A stretch of 64,000 bases of DNA from Bog-473 sp035551835. GTDB taxonomy: Bacteria > Actinomycetota > Acidimicrobiia > Acidimicrobiales > RAAP-2. The position numbers were made by a program, and so were the translations under genes. This document shows positions 33,487 to 42,346 of the stretch, piece by piece. The notes under the pieces are model-generated. The model saw nothing but the letters and a program-made list of their open reading frames with translations, did not search any database and was not told where the DNA came from. The DNA lies in the NCBI GenBank assembly GCA_035551835.1, contig DASZMN010000105.1, forward strand, positions 25,828-89,827. Direction: 5' to 3'. The first letter of the stretch is position 1. Every line of letters starts with the position of its first letter.

Positions 33487-34572
33487 GTGTCCTATCGCGT
33501 CGTGCAATGGGCGACCGGCAACGTCGGCCGGGCCGCCATCGTGGGGGTCTTGGACCACCCGGACCTCGAGCTTGCCGGCTGCTGGGTGCACTCGGCAGAC
33601 AAGGACGGTGCGGACGTGGGAAGCCTGGTGGGCCGCGCCCCCGTCGGCATCACGGCCACTCGCGACATCGACGCCCTGGTGGCGCTCGACGCCGACTGCG
33701 TCGTCTACAGCCCGATCTTCGCCGACGTCGACGTCGTGACCCGCCTCCTGCAGTCGGGCAAGAACTTGGTCACGCCGCTCGGCTGGTTCTATCCGCCCAC
33801 CGACGAGCGCGCCCGGCTCGACGCCGTGTGCCGCGCCGCCGGCGTCACGTTGCACGGCACGGGCATCCACCCCGGCGGCATCACCGAGCGCTTCCCGCTC
33901 ATGGTCTCGGCCCTCTCGGGCTCGATCACGCGCGTGCGGGCCGAGGAGTTCTCCGACATCCGCACCTACGGGGCGCCCGACGTAATCTCGGACTGGATGC
34001 TGTTCGGCACGACGCCCGAGGCGGCGCGCCAGAGCATCATGGCCGACGCGCTCGGCGCCGGATTCGGCCAGTCGGTGCGGATGGTGGCCGACGAGCTCGG
34101 CTTCGATCTCGACCCCGAGCTGCGGACGACGCACGAGATGGCGGTCGCCACGGCGCCGATCGACTCACCCATCGGGCCGATCGCGCCCGGCCTGGTCGCC
34201 GCGCAGCGCTTCCGCTGGGAGGGCTTGGTCGGCGGCGAGCCGGTCGTGACGGCCGCCGTCAACTGGTTGATGGGCGAGGAGCACCTCGAGCCGCCCTGGC
34301 GCTTCGGCCCCGACGGCGAGCACTTCGAGGTCGAGATCACCGGCGACCCCGACTGCCTGGTCACGTTCCGCAAGCTCCACCCCGCGTCGATCGAGCAAGG
34401 CCTGGCGCGCAACCCGGGCGTGGTCGCCACGGCGATGCACTGCGTCAACGCGGTCCCCTACGTGTGCGCCGCCGAGCCGGGCCTGCGCACCTACCTCGAG
34501 ATGCCGCTGGTTGCGGGGCGGGCCAAGCGAGCGGGCCCGCCCGGAGGTCCCCCGCTCAGTCCGTTGCGCTGA
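33487..34572 (+). CDS. DHDPR-like NAD(P)-dependent dehydrogenase (paralogue of 19551)
   Basis: 361 aa, same family as the protein at 19551: YRVVQWATGNVGRAAIVGVLDHPDLELAGCWVHSADK at the Rossmann N-terminus, YPPTDERARLDAVCRAAGVTLHGTGIHPGGITERFPL in the middle, and LHPASIEQGLARNPGVVATAMHCVNAVPYVC at the end. GTG start with GGGGGTGAG upstream. It is divergent from the SnoaL-like remnant and amidohydrolase. Its 3' end overlaps the aldo/keto reductase by 17 bp on the opposite strand. Substrate unknown. Confidence 0.8.
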   Translation: MSYRVVQWATGNVGRAAIVGVLDHPDLELAGCWVHSADKDGADVGSLVGRAPVGITATRDIDALVALDADCVVYSPIFADVDVVTRLLQSGKNLVTPLGWFYPPTDERARLDAVCRAAGVTLHGTGIHPGGITERFPLMVSALSGSITRVRAEEFSDIRTYGAPDVISDWMLFGTTPEAARQSIMADALGAGFGQSVRMVADELGFDLDPELRTTHEMAVATAPIDSPIGPIAPGLVAAQRFRWEGLVGGEPVVTAAVNWLMGEEHLEPPWRFGPDGEHFEVEITGDPDCLVTFRKLHPASIEQGLARNPGVVATAMHCVNAVPYVCAAEPGLRTYLEMPLVAGRAKRAGPPGGPPLSPLR

Positions 34573-35635
34573 TGGCGTCGAGGAGGCCGCGCGGCTTCAT
34601 CGACGGCTCGAGCGGGCGGCGGCGCAGGGACTTGTCGGCGATGGCCGCCGGCACCCAACCGACGTCGGTCTCGTTGAGGTCGACGCCGGGCGCCACGATC
34701 TCGTCGATCCGGTCGAGCACGTCGGGTCCGAGCCGCAGCTCGAGCGCCGGCAGCTGCGACTCGAGATGGTCCATGGTGCGCGGCCCGATGATCGGGCACG
34801 TCACGCCGGGATGTGCCAGCACGAACCCCAGCGCGAGCTCGATGAGCGACAGCCCGGCCGAATCCGCCAGCGCGCTCAGCTGGTCGACCGCCTCGACCTT
34901 GGCCCGGTTGCCGGGGATCTCCAGGTCGTAGTGGTGGGGCAGAAAGCCGGCCCGGCGGCTGGTGTTCGCCTTGCCCGACCCGAACGACCCCGACAGCCAG
35001 CCCCCGGCGAGAGGGCTCCACGACAGCACGCCCATCCCGTAGCGCTGGCACGTCGGCAGCACGTCCTTCTCGATGCTGCGCACCAGGATGGAGTACGGCG
35101 GCTGCTCGGTGACGAAGCGCTCGCGGGCGCGCCGCTCGGCCACCCACTGCGCCTCGACCACTTCGTGCGCCGGGAACGTCGAGCTGCCGAAGGAGCGGAT
35201 CTTCCCGGCGCGCACCAGGTCGGTGAGCGCGCCGAGCGTCTCGTCGATGTCGGTCTCGGGTGACGGACGGTGGACCTGGTAGAGGTCGATGTAGTCGACG
35301 CCGAGACGGCGCAGACTGTTGTCGCACGCGGTCATGATCCAGCGCCGTGAATTCCCCTGGGCGTTGGGGTCCTGGCCCATCTGGCCGTGGACCTTCGTCG
35401 CCAGCACGACGCGGTGACGCTTGGTCTGCGCCAGCGCCTTGCCCACGATCTCCTCGGATTCGCCGAACGAGTAGACGTCCGCGGTGTCGACGAAGTTGAG
35501 GCCGGCGTCGAGCGCGGCATGGATGATGCGGATGCTGTCGTCGTGGTCGGTGTTGCCGAACGACCCGAACATCATCGCCCCCAAGCACAGGGGGCTGACC
35601 TTGAGGCCGGTCCGGCCGAGGGTGCGGTACTCCAT
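34556..35635 (-). CDS. Aldo/keto reductase
   Basis: 359 aa TIM-barrel NADPH-dependent oxidoreductase. The tetrad is visible as Asp50 and Tyr55 (FVDTADVYSFGESEE), Lys81 (LATKVHG) and His122 (YQVHRP). The NADP-binding C-terminal part has PIIGPRTMDHLESQL. It resembles the YajO/YhdN group that reduces small aldehydes and ketones. TAAGGT ends 7 nt before the ATG on the minus strand, so it is probably leaderless. Confidence 0.92.
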   Translation of the reverse strand: MEYRTLGRTGLKVSPLCLGAMMFGSFGNTDHDDSIRIIHAALDAGLNFVDTADVYSFGESEEIVGKALAQTKRHRVVLATKVHGQMGQDPNAQGNSRRWIMTACDNSLRRLGVDYIDLYQVHRPSPETDIDETLGALTDLVRAGKIRSFGSSTFPAHEVVEAQWVAERRARERFVTEQPPYSILVRSIEKDVLPTCQRYGMGVLSWSPLAGGWLSGSFGSGKANTSRRAGFLPHHYDLEIPGNRAKVEAVDQLSALADSAGLSLIELALGFVLAHPGVTCPIIGPRTMDHLESQLPALELRLGPDVLDRIDEIVAPGVDLNETDVGWVPAAIADKSLRRRPLEPSMKPRGLLDAISATD

Positions 35636-35642
35636 CGCGCCG

Positions 35643-35648
35643 ACCTTA
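35643..35648 (-). promoter_or_regulatory. -10 element TAAGGT of the aldo/keto reductase (leaderless)
   Basis: Same hexamer as at imuA', 7 nt before ATG 35635. No ribosome site lies between. Confidence 0.5.
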
Positions 35649-35683
35649 GCCAGGGGCCTGGCGGCCCGCCCCGCGCCCCCGCC

Positions 35684-36727
35684 TCAGCCGGCGAATCGGG
35701 TGCCGGCGTCGGCCGCCGCCGCCAGGAGGACCGGATCGCCGCTCCGGGCGAAGCTGCGCAGGGCCGCCTCCGTCAACTTGATGGCGTGCTCGTCACCCGA
35801 GGCCAGCGCGCGATCGACCAGCGCGTCAACCGATGGCGGCGTCGTCGTCGCGGCGACGTCGCGCGTGCGATCGATGCCGTAGGCGACGTGGAGGGCGGCG
35901 ACGGCCTGCCACACGTAGCCGAGCGCGGCGTCGCGGTCCTCGACGGCCAACCACGGGAGGACGAGCTCGCAGGCCAACGGCGACGTCACCGCGTGCAGCA
36001 GCCCGATCGCCACGCCGTCGTCGGCGTTGCGGAGGTAGGCCAGCGCACCGCCCGACGCCAGTTGGTCGAGCAGCTCGACCGGTCCACCGGTCCAGCCCAG
36101 CGACGCGACCGCCTGCTCGAACTCGTCGGCGATCGCGCCCACCTGGACCACCATGTCGCTGATCAACAGGTGGCGGGGCGCGTCCTCGGGCAAGTAGGGC
36201 AGATCGGCCAGGGCGGCGGCGGCGCCCTCGTGCCCGATCAGCAAGGGTGGGCCTGGCAGCTCCCGGTAGCTCGAGGCCCAGAACGCCAGGCCGATGGCCA
36301 GTTCGAGGCGGCGCGCCGGCGTGTCGGCCGCCACCAGGGCGCGCACCGCGTGGGCGGTGCGGATGAGGCCGTGGGCGGCGGCCCCGATCGTGCCCGGCAA
36401 CAGCCGGGGCGCCCATTCGCCGACCACGGCGACGGGCGGCCGGTCGGCCACCTCCCGCTCGAACAGGGCCAGCCAGTCGGGGAAGTGCGCCTCTTCGCCC
36501 AGCGCGGCCGGCCAGTCCGCCTCGGACAGGGGCCGGTCTGCCGGCGGGGGGGCCGGCTCGAGGCGCTTGCGGTACTGCTCGACCCAGGCGGCGATGGCGT
36601 CCCCGCGCCCCAGGTGGGCGAGGGCTTCCGCGGCCATGGGCCCGTGGTTGGCGAGCCCCAGCGATCCGTAGCTCGGCGCCGTGGCCGCGAACACGGTCAA
36701 GGCGTCGTCGAGGGCTGACGACTCCAT
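35684..36727 (-). CDS. Questin oxidase family protein (DUF4243-like)
   Basis: 347 aa mostly helical protein. SLGLANHGPMAAEALAHLGR at the N-terminus and GAAAHGLIRTAHAVRAL in the middle match the questin oxidase family, whose fungal members perform a Baeyer-Villiger-type ring cleavage of anthraquinones. Conserved His in NHGPM and in HGLIRTAH are probable functional residues. CATACT lies 6 nt before the ATG, so it may be leaderless. Divergent from the CoA transferase. The bacterial substrate is unknown. Confidence 0.75.
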   Translation of the reverse strand: MESSALDDALTVFAATAPSYGSLGLANHGPMAAEALAHLGRGDAIAAWVEQYRKRLEPAPPPADRPLSEADWPAALGEEAHFPDWLALFEREVADRPPVAVVGEWAPRLLPGTIGAAAHGLIRTAHAVRALVAADTPARRLELAIGLAFWASSYRELPGPPLLIGHEGAAAALADLPYLPEDAPRHLLISDMVVQVGAIADEFEQAVASLGWTGGPVELLDQLASGGALAYLRNADDGVAIGLLHAVTSPLACELVLPWLAVEDRDAALGYVWQAVAALHVAYGIDRTRDVAATTTPPSVDALVDRALASGDEHAIKLTEAALRSFARSGDPVLLAAAADAGTRFAG

Positions 36728-36733
36728 CGCCCC

Positions 36734-36739
36734 AGTATG
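36734..36739 (-). promoter_or_regulatory. -10 element of the questin oxidase-like gene (leaderless)
   Basis: CATACT on the minus strand, 6 nt before ATG 36727. Confidence 0.4.
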
Positions 36740-36807
36740 ACGAGACGGAGGCGGCGGCGCCCGGGGCGGCGACCGCTACGATCCGGCCTTCACGGACGGG
36801 AGGTGCG

Positions 36808-38049
36808 ATGGCGACGACGCCGCCGCTGCATGGGTTGCGGATCATCGAGTGCTCGGCTCTGGGGCCGGCGGCCATCACCACCTCCCTGGTCGACCTGGGC
36901 GCCGACGTGATCAAGGTCGAGCCGCCGGCCGGCGACTACATCCGCGAGATGACCTGGCCCATCGTCGAGGGCGTCTCGCTCATGCACCTGCACCTGAACC
37001 GCGGCAAGCGGTCCATCGCGCTCGACCTCCGCACCGATGCGGGAACGACGATCCTCAAGGAGCTGGCGGCGACCGCCGACGTGGTCATCGAGGCGATGCG
37101 GCCGGGCTCGCTGGAGCGGCGCGGCGTGGGCTACGACGTCCTTCGGGCGATCAACCCAAAGATCGTCTTTTGCACCATCTCGGGCTACGGCATGACCGGC
37201 CCGTACCGCGACTACCCGAGCCACGGCGTGGCCTACGACACCTGGGCCGGCATCGTGAACGTGGCCACCGACGACGAGGGGTTCACGTACATCCCCGAGC
37301 ACGTCTCGATCGGCATCAACGCCGCCCCCCTCTTCGGCGCGCTGGGGGTCCTGGCCGCGGTGATCCGGGCGCGCTCGACCGGGGAGAGCTCCTACATCGA
37401 CCTCGCCCAGTCCGACGCGGCCGCCGCCATGGACTGGTACCGCTCGGAGACCTGGCGGGCCTACGACCGCCCCGATTCAGAGGTCACCGGCAACAAGGCC
37501 GACGGCTACGAGCGGCGGGCCCCGGGCACGGCGGGCATGGTCGAGGGGGTGCGCTATCAGGTCTACGAGACGGCGGACCACCGACACGTGCTCTTCATGG
37601 CGTCCGAACAGGCGTTCTGGAAGAACTTCTGCGAGGGCGTCGACCGCGCCGACCTCTTCGAACGCTGGCCGGGCTCGAAGTACGCCGACCACGCGCGGGG
37701 CAACCGCGAGCTCCGGGGCGAGCTGCGCGCCATCTTCGCGACCAAGACAGCGCAGGAGTGGCTCGAGTTCGGTGGTGCGGTGAACACGCCGATCGCGCCG
37801 GTGAACACGCCCAAGACCCTGCTCGACGACCCGCAGTTCGCCGACCGGTTGCCGCTGCTGCCCCGCAGCGAGCTGGGCGCCGATCAGTTGTTCACACCGC
37901 TGCACTTCCTCGGCGAGGACCTCCCGCACCCGGCCAAGGCGCCGACGGCCGGCCAGCACACCGAGGACGTCTTGCGCTCGGTGCTGGACTACGACGACAA
38001 TCAGATCGCCTCAGCCCGCGCCGGGGGGGCATTCGGGGCCGACGCGTAG
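36808..38049 (+). CDS. CaiB/BaiF family III CoA transferase
   Basis: 413 aa. It moves CoA between acyl groups through an Asp-bound anhydride. Family features: LRIIECSALGPAAITTSLVDLGADVIKVEPPAGDYIR at the start, HLNRGKRSIALDLRT, ADVVIEAMRPGSLERRGVGYDVLRAINPKIVFCTISGYGMTGPYRDYPSHGVAYD with the probable catalytic Asp, and C-terminal EWLEFGGAVNTPIAPVN. GGGAGG lies before the ATG. A Gfo/Idh/MocA oxidoreductase follows after 28 bp on the same strand. Likely role is activation of a carboxylic acid for degradation; substrate not determinable. Confidence 0.9.
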   Translation: MATTPPLHGLRIIECSALGPAAITTSLVDLGADVIKVEPPAGDYIREMTWPIVEGVSLMHLHLNRGKRSIALDLRTDAGTTILKELAATADVVIEAMRPGSLERRGVGYDVLRAINPKIVFCTISGYGMTGPYRDYPSHGVAYDTWAGIVNVATDDEGFTYIPEHVSIGINAAPLFGALGVLAAVIRARSTGESSYIDLAQSDAAAAMDWYRSETWRAYDRPDSEVTGNKADGYERRAPGTAGMVEGVRYQVYETADHRHVLFMASEQAFWKNFCEGVDRADLFERWPGSKYADHARGNRELRGELRAIFATKTAQEWLEFGGAVNTPIAPVNTPKTLLDDPQFADRLPLLPRSELGADQLFTPLHFLGEDLPHPAKAPTAGQHTEDVLRSVLDYDDNQIASARAGGAFGADA

Positions 38050-38077
38050 GCGGCGCGATTGGCGAGGGGAGTGCGAG

Positions 38078-39181
38078 ATGGACAAGGTCCGGCTTGGCGT
38101 GCTGGGTGCCGGCAACATCGCGGCCATGAACGTCCGGGGCTACCTGGAGGATCCACGCTGCGACGTCGTCGCCGTCTGCGACACCGACGAAGAGGTGGGC
38201 CGCCAAGCGGCCAAGGAGTGGGGGGCCGAGCGGTGCTACGGCGACCTGGCTGACTTCCTGGACGACGACTCCATCGACGCGGTCGAGGTGCTCACCCCGA
38301 CCCACCTGCACCACGATCACGTGATCGCGGCGCTCGAGGCGGGCAAGCACGTCTCGGTGCAAAAGCCCGTCGCCAATTCGATCGAGGATGCCCTGGAGAT
38401 GCAGGCGGCGGCCGAACGGACGGGACGGGTCCTTCGCATCAGCGAGTGCTTCGTGCACTACCCGCCCCTCGAGCTCGCCAAGAAGCTGGTCGCCGACGGC
38501 GCCATCGGGAAGCCGACCTCGCTGCGCATTCGCACCCTGGTCGGCCAGACCGACTCGGCGTTCCAGGCGGGGTTGCGGCCCGAGGGGTACGGCTGGCGCC
38601 TCGACAAACGCAGCCCGGGCGGGCACCTCTTCGACGACATGGTGCACAAGTACGCCATGGCCCTGTGGTTGCTCGACCTCGACATCACTTCGGTGCAGGC
38701 GGTGGTGCGGCGCCGCGACCTCTTCTTCGAGCCGTGCGCCGTGATCTTCGAGTACGAGGACCCCGAGGTGCTCGGCATGATGGAGGTGCAGTACTCGCCG
38801 AACTTCTACATGCGCTCGCAGTACTACGGGGCGGACGAGTTCTTCGAGATCACCGGGGACGAGGGCCAGCTGTGGGTGACGCGCGCCACGGGCGAACTGC
38901 TCGACCTCGCCCCGGTCATGCTGTTCACCGGCACGGTGCAGGAGCGCAAGACGACCGAGTTCACCGACGTCGACTCCGACTGGGGCGCGGGTTTCGTCCG
39001 CTCCTCACGCCATTTCGTCGACGCGCTGATCGAGGGGACGGCCGCCTCCATGACCGCGACCGAGGCGACCGACGTGTTGCGGCTGTGCTTCGCCGTCTAC
39101 CAGGCCGGCGAGACGCACACGCCCGTCGACCCGCGCCTGGTGACCGGGACGGTGAGCCCGCCGGGCTGGGGCGACTGGTAG
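38078..39181 (+). CDS. Gfo/Idh/MocA family oxidoreductase
   Basis: 367 aa NAD(P)-dependent dehydrogenase, usually of sugars or inositols. N-terminal Rossmann motif GVLGAGNIAAMNVRGYLEDPRCDVVAVCD, then EVLTPTHLHHDHVIAALEAGKHVSVQKPVAN with the catalytic Lys in QKPVA. C-terminal beta-sheet domain with GWRLDKRSPGGHLFDDMVHKYAMALWLLD. Follows the CoA transferase and is convergent with the pirin gene (4-bp gap). Substrate unknown. Confidence 0.9.
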   Translation: MDKVRLGVLGAGNIAAMNVRGYLEDPRCDVVAVCDTDEEVGRQAAKEWGAERCYGDLADFLDDDSIDAVEVLTPTHLHHDHVIAALEAGKHVSVQKPVANSIEDALEMQAAAERTGRVLRISECFVHYPPLELAKKLVADGAIGKPTSLRIRTLVGQTDSAFQAGLRPEGYGWRLDKRSPGGHLFDDMVHKYAMALWLLDLDITSVQAVVRRRDLFFEPCAVIFEYEDPEVLGMMEVQYSPNFYMRSQYYGADEFFEITGDEGQLWVTRATGELLDLAPVMLFTGTVQERKTTEFTDVDSDWGAGFVRSSRHFVDALIEGTAASMTATEATDVLRLCFAVYQAGETHTPVDPRLVTGTVSPPGWGDW

Positions 39182-39185
39182 CCCC

Positions 39186-40115
39186 TCACTCCCAGGGCGG
39201 CGCGCCGACGCCGATCCGCTCGAGGCCGGAGCGAACCGCCCCGAAGCGCCCGTCGGCGGCCATCCACTGACGGCGGGCCACGGACACCTCCTCGGTCGTC
39301 CGGGCCACGAAGTTCCACCACATGAGCAGGCGTTCGGGGAAGGGGACCCCGCCGAGGAGCAGCGCGCGTGCGGGGGCGCGCGCCTCGAGCCGGCACTCCT
39401 GGCGGGCGGTCCCGAGGTAGGCCAGCACGCCGGGCTCGACGACGTGGTCGCCCACGCGCACACTCCCCTCCAAGACGACGAGCGCATGCTCGTAGTCGTC
39501 CCGCAGGGTCACCACGGTGCCCGGAGGCCGCACCACGAGCTCCACTCCCACGTGCTCGGTGTCGCGCCGGGCCGGGGATCCGAGCCCACCGAAGTCGCCG
39601 ACCAGGACCGTCGCCACCGCGCCGTCGAGCTCGACCCGCGGCAGCTCGGCGTGGTGGGCGAACGCGGCGGGGCCGTTGCGGGTGGCGTCGGGTTGCGCCA
39701 CCCAGAGCTGGACCGCGTGCAGCTCCGCGGAGCGCCCCGGATCCTCCTCGGCGTGGGCAACGCCGTGACCCGCCGTCATCAGATTGAGCTGGCCGGGCCT
39801 GATCACCTGTTCGGACCCCAGGCTGTCGAGATGGACGAGCTCGCCCGAGACCAACCACGTCACCGTCTGGAGGCCCAGGTGCGGATGCGGCCCGATGCCG
39901 AAGGCACCGGCGCCCCGCCCCGCGACCGGGCCGGCGTGGTCGCAGAAGCACCAGGCACCCACCGTGCGCCGCGGACGATGCGGCAGGACACGGCGGACCG
40001 GCAGCGCCCCGACCTGCGTGCTGCGCCCCGGCTCCAGCTCGACGACCGGGCCCCCGGCGCCGGCGGCGTCGCCCGGGGTCGCGGGCGTGTCCTCGGCCGT
40101 CACCGGTCCGCTCAT
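39186..40115 (-). CDS. Pirin family protein
   Basis: 309 aa bicupin. Metal ligands of the N-terminal cupin are His77 and His79 (GIGPHPHLG) and His121 and Glu123 (GVAHAEE), with the spacing of human pirin. Some bacterial pirins act as quercetin dioxygenases; others regulate pyruvate metabolism. GAAGGGAG lies before the ATG. Divergent from the small acetyltransferase at 40174. Confidence 0.92.
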   Translation of the reverse strand: MSGPVTAEDTPATPGDAAGAGGPVVELEPGRSTQVGALPVRRVLPHRPRRTVGAWCFCDHAGPVAGRGAGAFGIGPHPHLGLQTVTWLVSGELVHLDSLGSEQVIRPGQLNLMTAGHGVAHAEEDPGRSAELHAVQLWVAQPDATRNGPAAFAHHAELPRVELDGAVATVLVGDFGGLGSPARRDTEHVGVELVVRPPGTVVTLRDDYEHALVVLEGSVRVGDHVVEPGVLAYLGTARQECRLEARAPARALLLGGVPFPERLLMWWNFVARTTEEVSVARRQWMAADGRFGAVRSGLERIGVGAPPWE

Positions 40116-40173
40116 CGCTCCCTTCTACACCCTTAAGGTGGCGGCCGACCGCGGCTACCCGGGAGGCACCGCC

Positions 40174-40491
40174 ATGACAGCACCGACAGACGATATGGAG
40201 GTCGTCGACCTCCCGGCCGAGAGCCGCTTCGTCGTGCGGGGTCCCGACGCCGTGGCCGAGCTCGTCTACCACCTGAACGAGAAGCGGTTGGTGCTCGTGC
40301 ACACCGAGGTGCCCGAGTCGTGGGGCGGCCGGGGCACCGGCGGCCGGCTCGTGCGGGCCACGCTGGCCCGGGCCCGCGCCGAGCATCTGACGATCGTCCC
40401 GTGGTGCCCCTTCGCACGCCGCTGGCTCAAGGAGCACCCCGACGAGGCCGGTGGGGTGGACATCGACTTCGCGACGCCACCGCCGGACTGA
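40174..40491 (+). CDS. Small GNAT-like N-acetyltransferase (YidJ/Yjdj type)
   Basis: 105 aa. DAVAELVYHLNEKRLVLVHTEVPESWGGRGTGGRLVRATLARARAEHLTIVPWCPFARRWLKEHPD is the short GNAT family with the acetyl-CoA loop GGRGTGG and the C-terminal PWCPFARRWL motif. Function is unknown for the family, probably acetylation of a small molecule or protein. GGGAGG lies 7 nt before the ATG. Confidence 0.85.
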   Translation: MTAPTDDMEVVDLPAESRFVVRGPDAVAELVYHLNEKRLVLVHTEVPESWGGRGTGGRLVRATLARARAEHLTIVPWCPFARRWLKEHPDEAGGVDIDFATPPPD

Positions 40492-40534
40492 ACCGCGCCG
40501 CGCGCAAACCCTCCACGTCGATCGCGGTCTCAGC

Positions 40535-41353
40535 TCAGTGGGCCGCGAAGAACTCCACCAGATACCGCGCCACCACTTCGACGTGCGTCATGATGCCCAG
40601 ATGGCCCGAGCCGGCGACCTCGCTGTACGCGCAGCCCGGAATCGTCTCTGCCGCCTCGCGGGCGTAGCGGGGCGGGGAGTCCACGTCGTGCTCGAACGCG
40701 AGCACGAGGCACGGCGCGCGCACCTCGGGCCAGCGCGTCGTGCGAGCCGGATCGGTCGACCACGCCAGCGCAGCCTCGTATTGGCCGAGCCGTCCAGGGT
40801 TGGTCCACACGGGCATCTCGCCCAGCAACGACAACCACGTGCTCACGACCTCTGAGTCCTGGAGGTCGGGCGTCGGCAGGTACCGCAGGGTCTCGGTCGC
40901 GTAGAAGAGGGGCGGCAGGTCGTAGTCGAGGACGGCCAGGTCACGCTCGACCGTGGTGATCGCGACCTCCCAAGCCGTCGGCTTGTTGGCGCTGCCCATC
41001 AGGGCGGCGGCGCGCACCCGTTCGGGGTGGTCGAGCACGAGCGTCTCGGCGATCCACCCGCCCATGGAGTGCCCGGCCAGCCGGACCGGGTCCGTCCACC
41101 CGAGATGGTCGAGCAGCCCGACTGCGTCTGCCGCCATCTGGTCGACGCTGTACGGCGCAGGCGGCGACGACGACGGTTCGACGCCGCGGTTGTCGAAGGT
41201 GGCGACGCGGTAGCCGGCGGCCACGAGCGCCGGCATGAGGCCGAGATGCCACGCGATGGCCGGTTGGCCGCACCCGGCGACGAGGAGGAGCGGGTCGCCG
41301 TCCCCCGTGACGTCGTAGCTCAGGGTGGCGCCGTTGACGGTGACCTCAGGAAT
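40535..41353 (-). CDS. Alpha/beta hydrolase with a probable ATT start codon
   Basis: 272 aa. Oxyanion region LLLVAGCGQPAIAW, nucleophile Ser in AGHSMGG, acid in EHDVDSPP and His in GSGHLG. Resembles esterase/haloperoxidase-type hydrolases. No ATG, GTG or TTG occurs in frame between the dehydratase overlap and the conserved N-terminus (PEVTVNGATLSYDV). ATT 41353 has a perfect GGAGG 6 nt upstream, so it is the likely initiator; the nearest conventional starts would extend far into the dehydratase gene. The ATT lies 2 nt before the dehydratase stop, implying translational coupling. Confidence 0.82.
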   Translation of the reverse strand: MPEVTVNGATLSYDVTGDGDPLLLVAGCGQPAIAWHLGLMPALVAAGYRVATFDNRGVEPSSSPPAPYSVDQMAADAVGLLDHLGWTDPVRLAGHSMGGWIAETLVLDHPERVRAAALMGSANKPTAWEVAITTVERDLAVLDYDLPPLFYATETLRYLPTPDLQDSEVVSTWLSLLGEMPVWTNPGRLGQYEAALAWSTDPARTTRWPEVRAPCLVLAFEHDVDSPPRYAREAAETIPGCAYSEVAGSGHLGIMTHVEVVARYLVEFFAAH

Positions 41354-42305
41354 GGAGCACCTCCGAAAGGAGCTTCGGCGCGACGTTGCGCCCCGTGAGG
41401 ATGACGACCGTTTCGCGCCCGTCCGGCTCCGGTGCGACGATGCCGCTGCGGAGCGCGGCGACGCCGACGGCACCGGCGCCTTCGAGGACGAAGCCCATCT
41501 TGTGGGCCGCAAAGGCCATGGCCGAACGGATGTCGGCCTCGCTCACCGTCAAGACCTCGACGCCGTGGGCCAGCGCGATGGCAACGGTGACGGCGCCCGG
41601 CTCCAGGTTTCCGGCCAGTCCGTCGGCGACCGTGGGCTCCACGTTGATGGGGACGATCGAACCCGCCGCAAGGGCGGTGCTCATGGAGGGCGACGCCTCG
41701 GACTCGACTCCGACGACGCGTACCCCGCTGCCCTCGAGGCCCAGCGCCACGCCCGCCAGTAGGCCGCCACCGCCGCACGGCACGACGACGGTGCCCAGGC
41801 GCGGCGCCTGCTCGGCCAGCTCGCGCGCCAGCGTCGCCTGGCCGGCGATGACATCGGGGTCGTTGTACGGCGACACGTACCGGCTGCCATCGCCCGCGGC
41901 GAGCTCGAGCGCATGCGTCTCGGCGTCGCGATAACCCTCCCCGTGCAAGACGAGCCGCACGTCGAATTGCTGGAGGGCGGAGACCTTCGCCGCCGACGCC
42001 CCGGTGGGCACCACCACCGTCACCTGCGCACCGAGGTTGGATGCCGCGTAGGCAACGCCCAGCCCGTGGTTGCCGGCGGACGCGGCGACCACGGCACGCC
42101 CCGGCTCGTCGTCGTGGGTGGCCGACACCGCGGCCAGCCCGCCCCGCACCTTGAACGAGCCGGTCGGCTGGACGGTCTCGACCTTCACCGACACGGACAG
42201 GCCCAGCTGGGGCGCCTCCACGACGGGCGTGAAAGCGAGGAAGCGACGCACCGCCTTCCACGCCGCCTCCATCTGGACGGGCCCCGGGACATCGACGTCG
42301 CGCAC
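41346..42305 (-). CDS. Threonine/serine dehydratase-like PLP enzyme
   Basis: 319 aa fold-type II PLP enzyme. The Schiff-base Lys52 is in QPTGSFKVRGG, the phosphate-binding glycine loop is PCGGGGLLAG, and SAGNHGLGVAYAA binds the cofactor. There is no C-terminal ACT domain, so it is the catabolic/short type (threonine or serine dehydratase, or serine racemase). GTG 42305 with CAGACT 7 nt upstream is a possible leaderless start; ATG 42272 would also keep the domain. It is followed by the overlapping alpha/beta hydrolase and is divergent from the deaminase-like gene. Confidence 0.87.
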   Translation of the reverse strand: MRDVDVPGPVQMEAAWKAVRRFLAFTPVVEAPQLGLSVSVKVETVQPTGSFKVRGGLAAVSATHDDEPGRAVVAASAGNHGLGVAYAASNLGAQVTVVVPTGASAAKVSALQQFDVRLVLHGEGYRDAETHALELAAGDGSRYVSPYNDPDVIAGQATLARELAEQAPRLGTVVVPCGGGGLLAGVALGLEGSGVRVVGVESEASPSMSTALAAGSIVPINVEPTVADGLAGNLEPGAVTVAIALAHGVEVLTVSEADIRSAMAFAAHKMGFVLEGAGAVGVAALRSGIVAPEPDGRETVVILTGRNVAPKLLSEVLHS

Positions 42306-42346
42306 CGGGCCCAGTCTGTCCCACGCGCGCCTGGCATGCTGATCGC

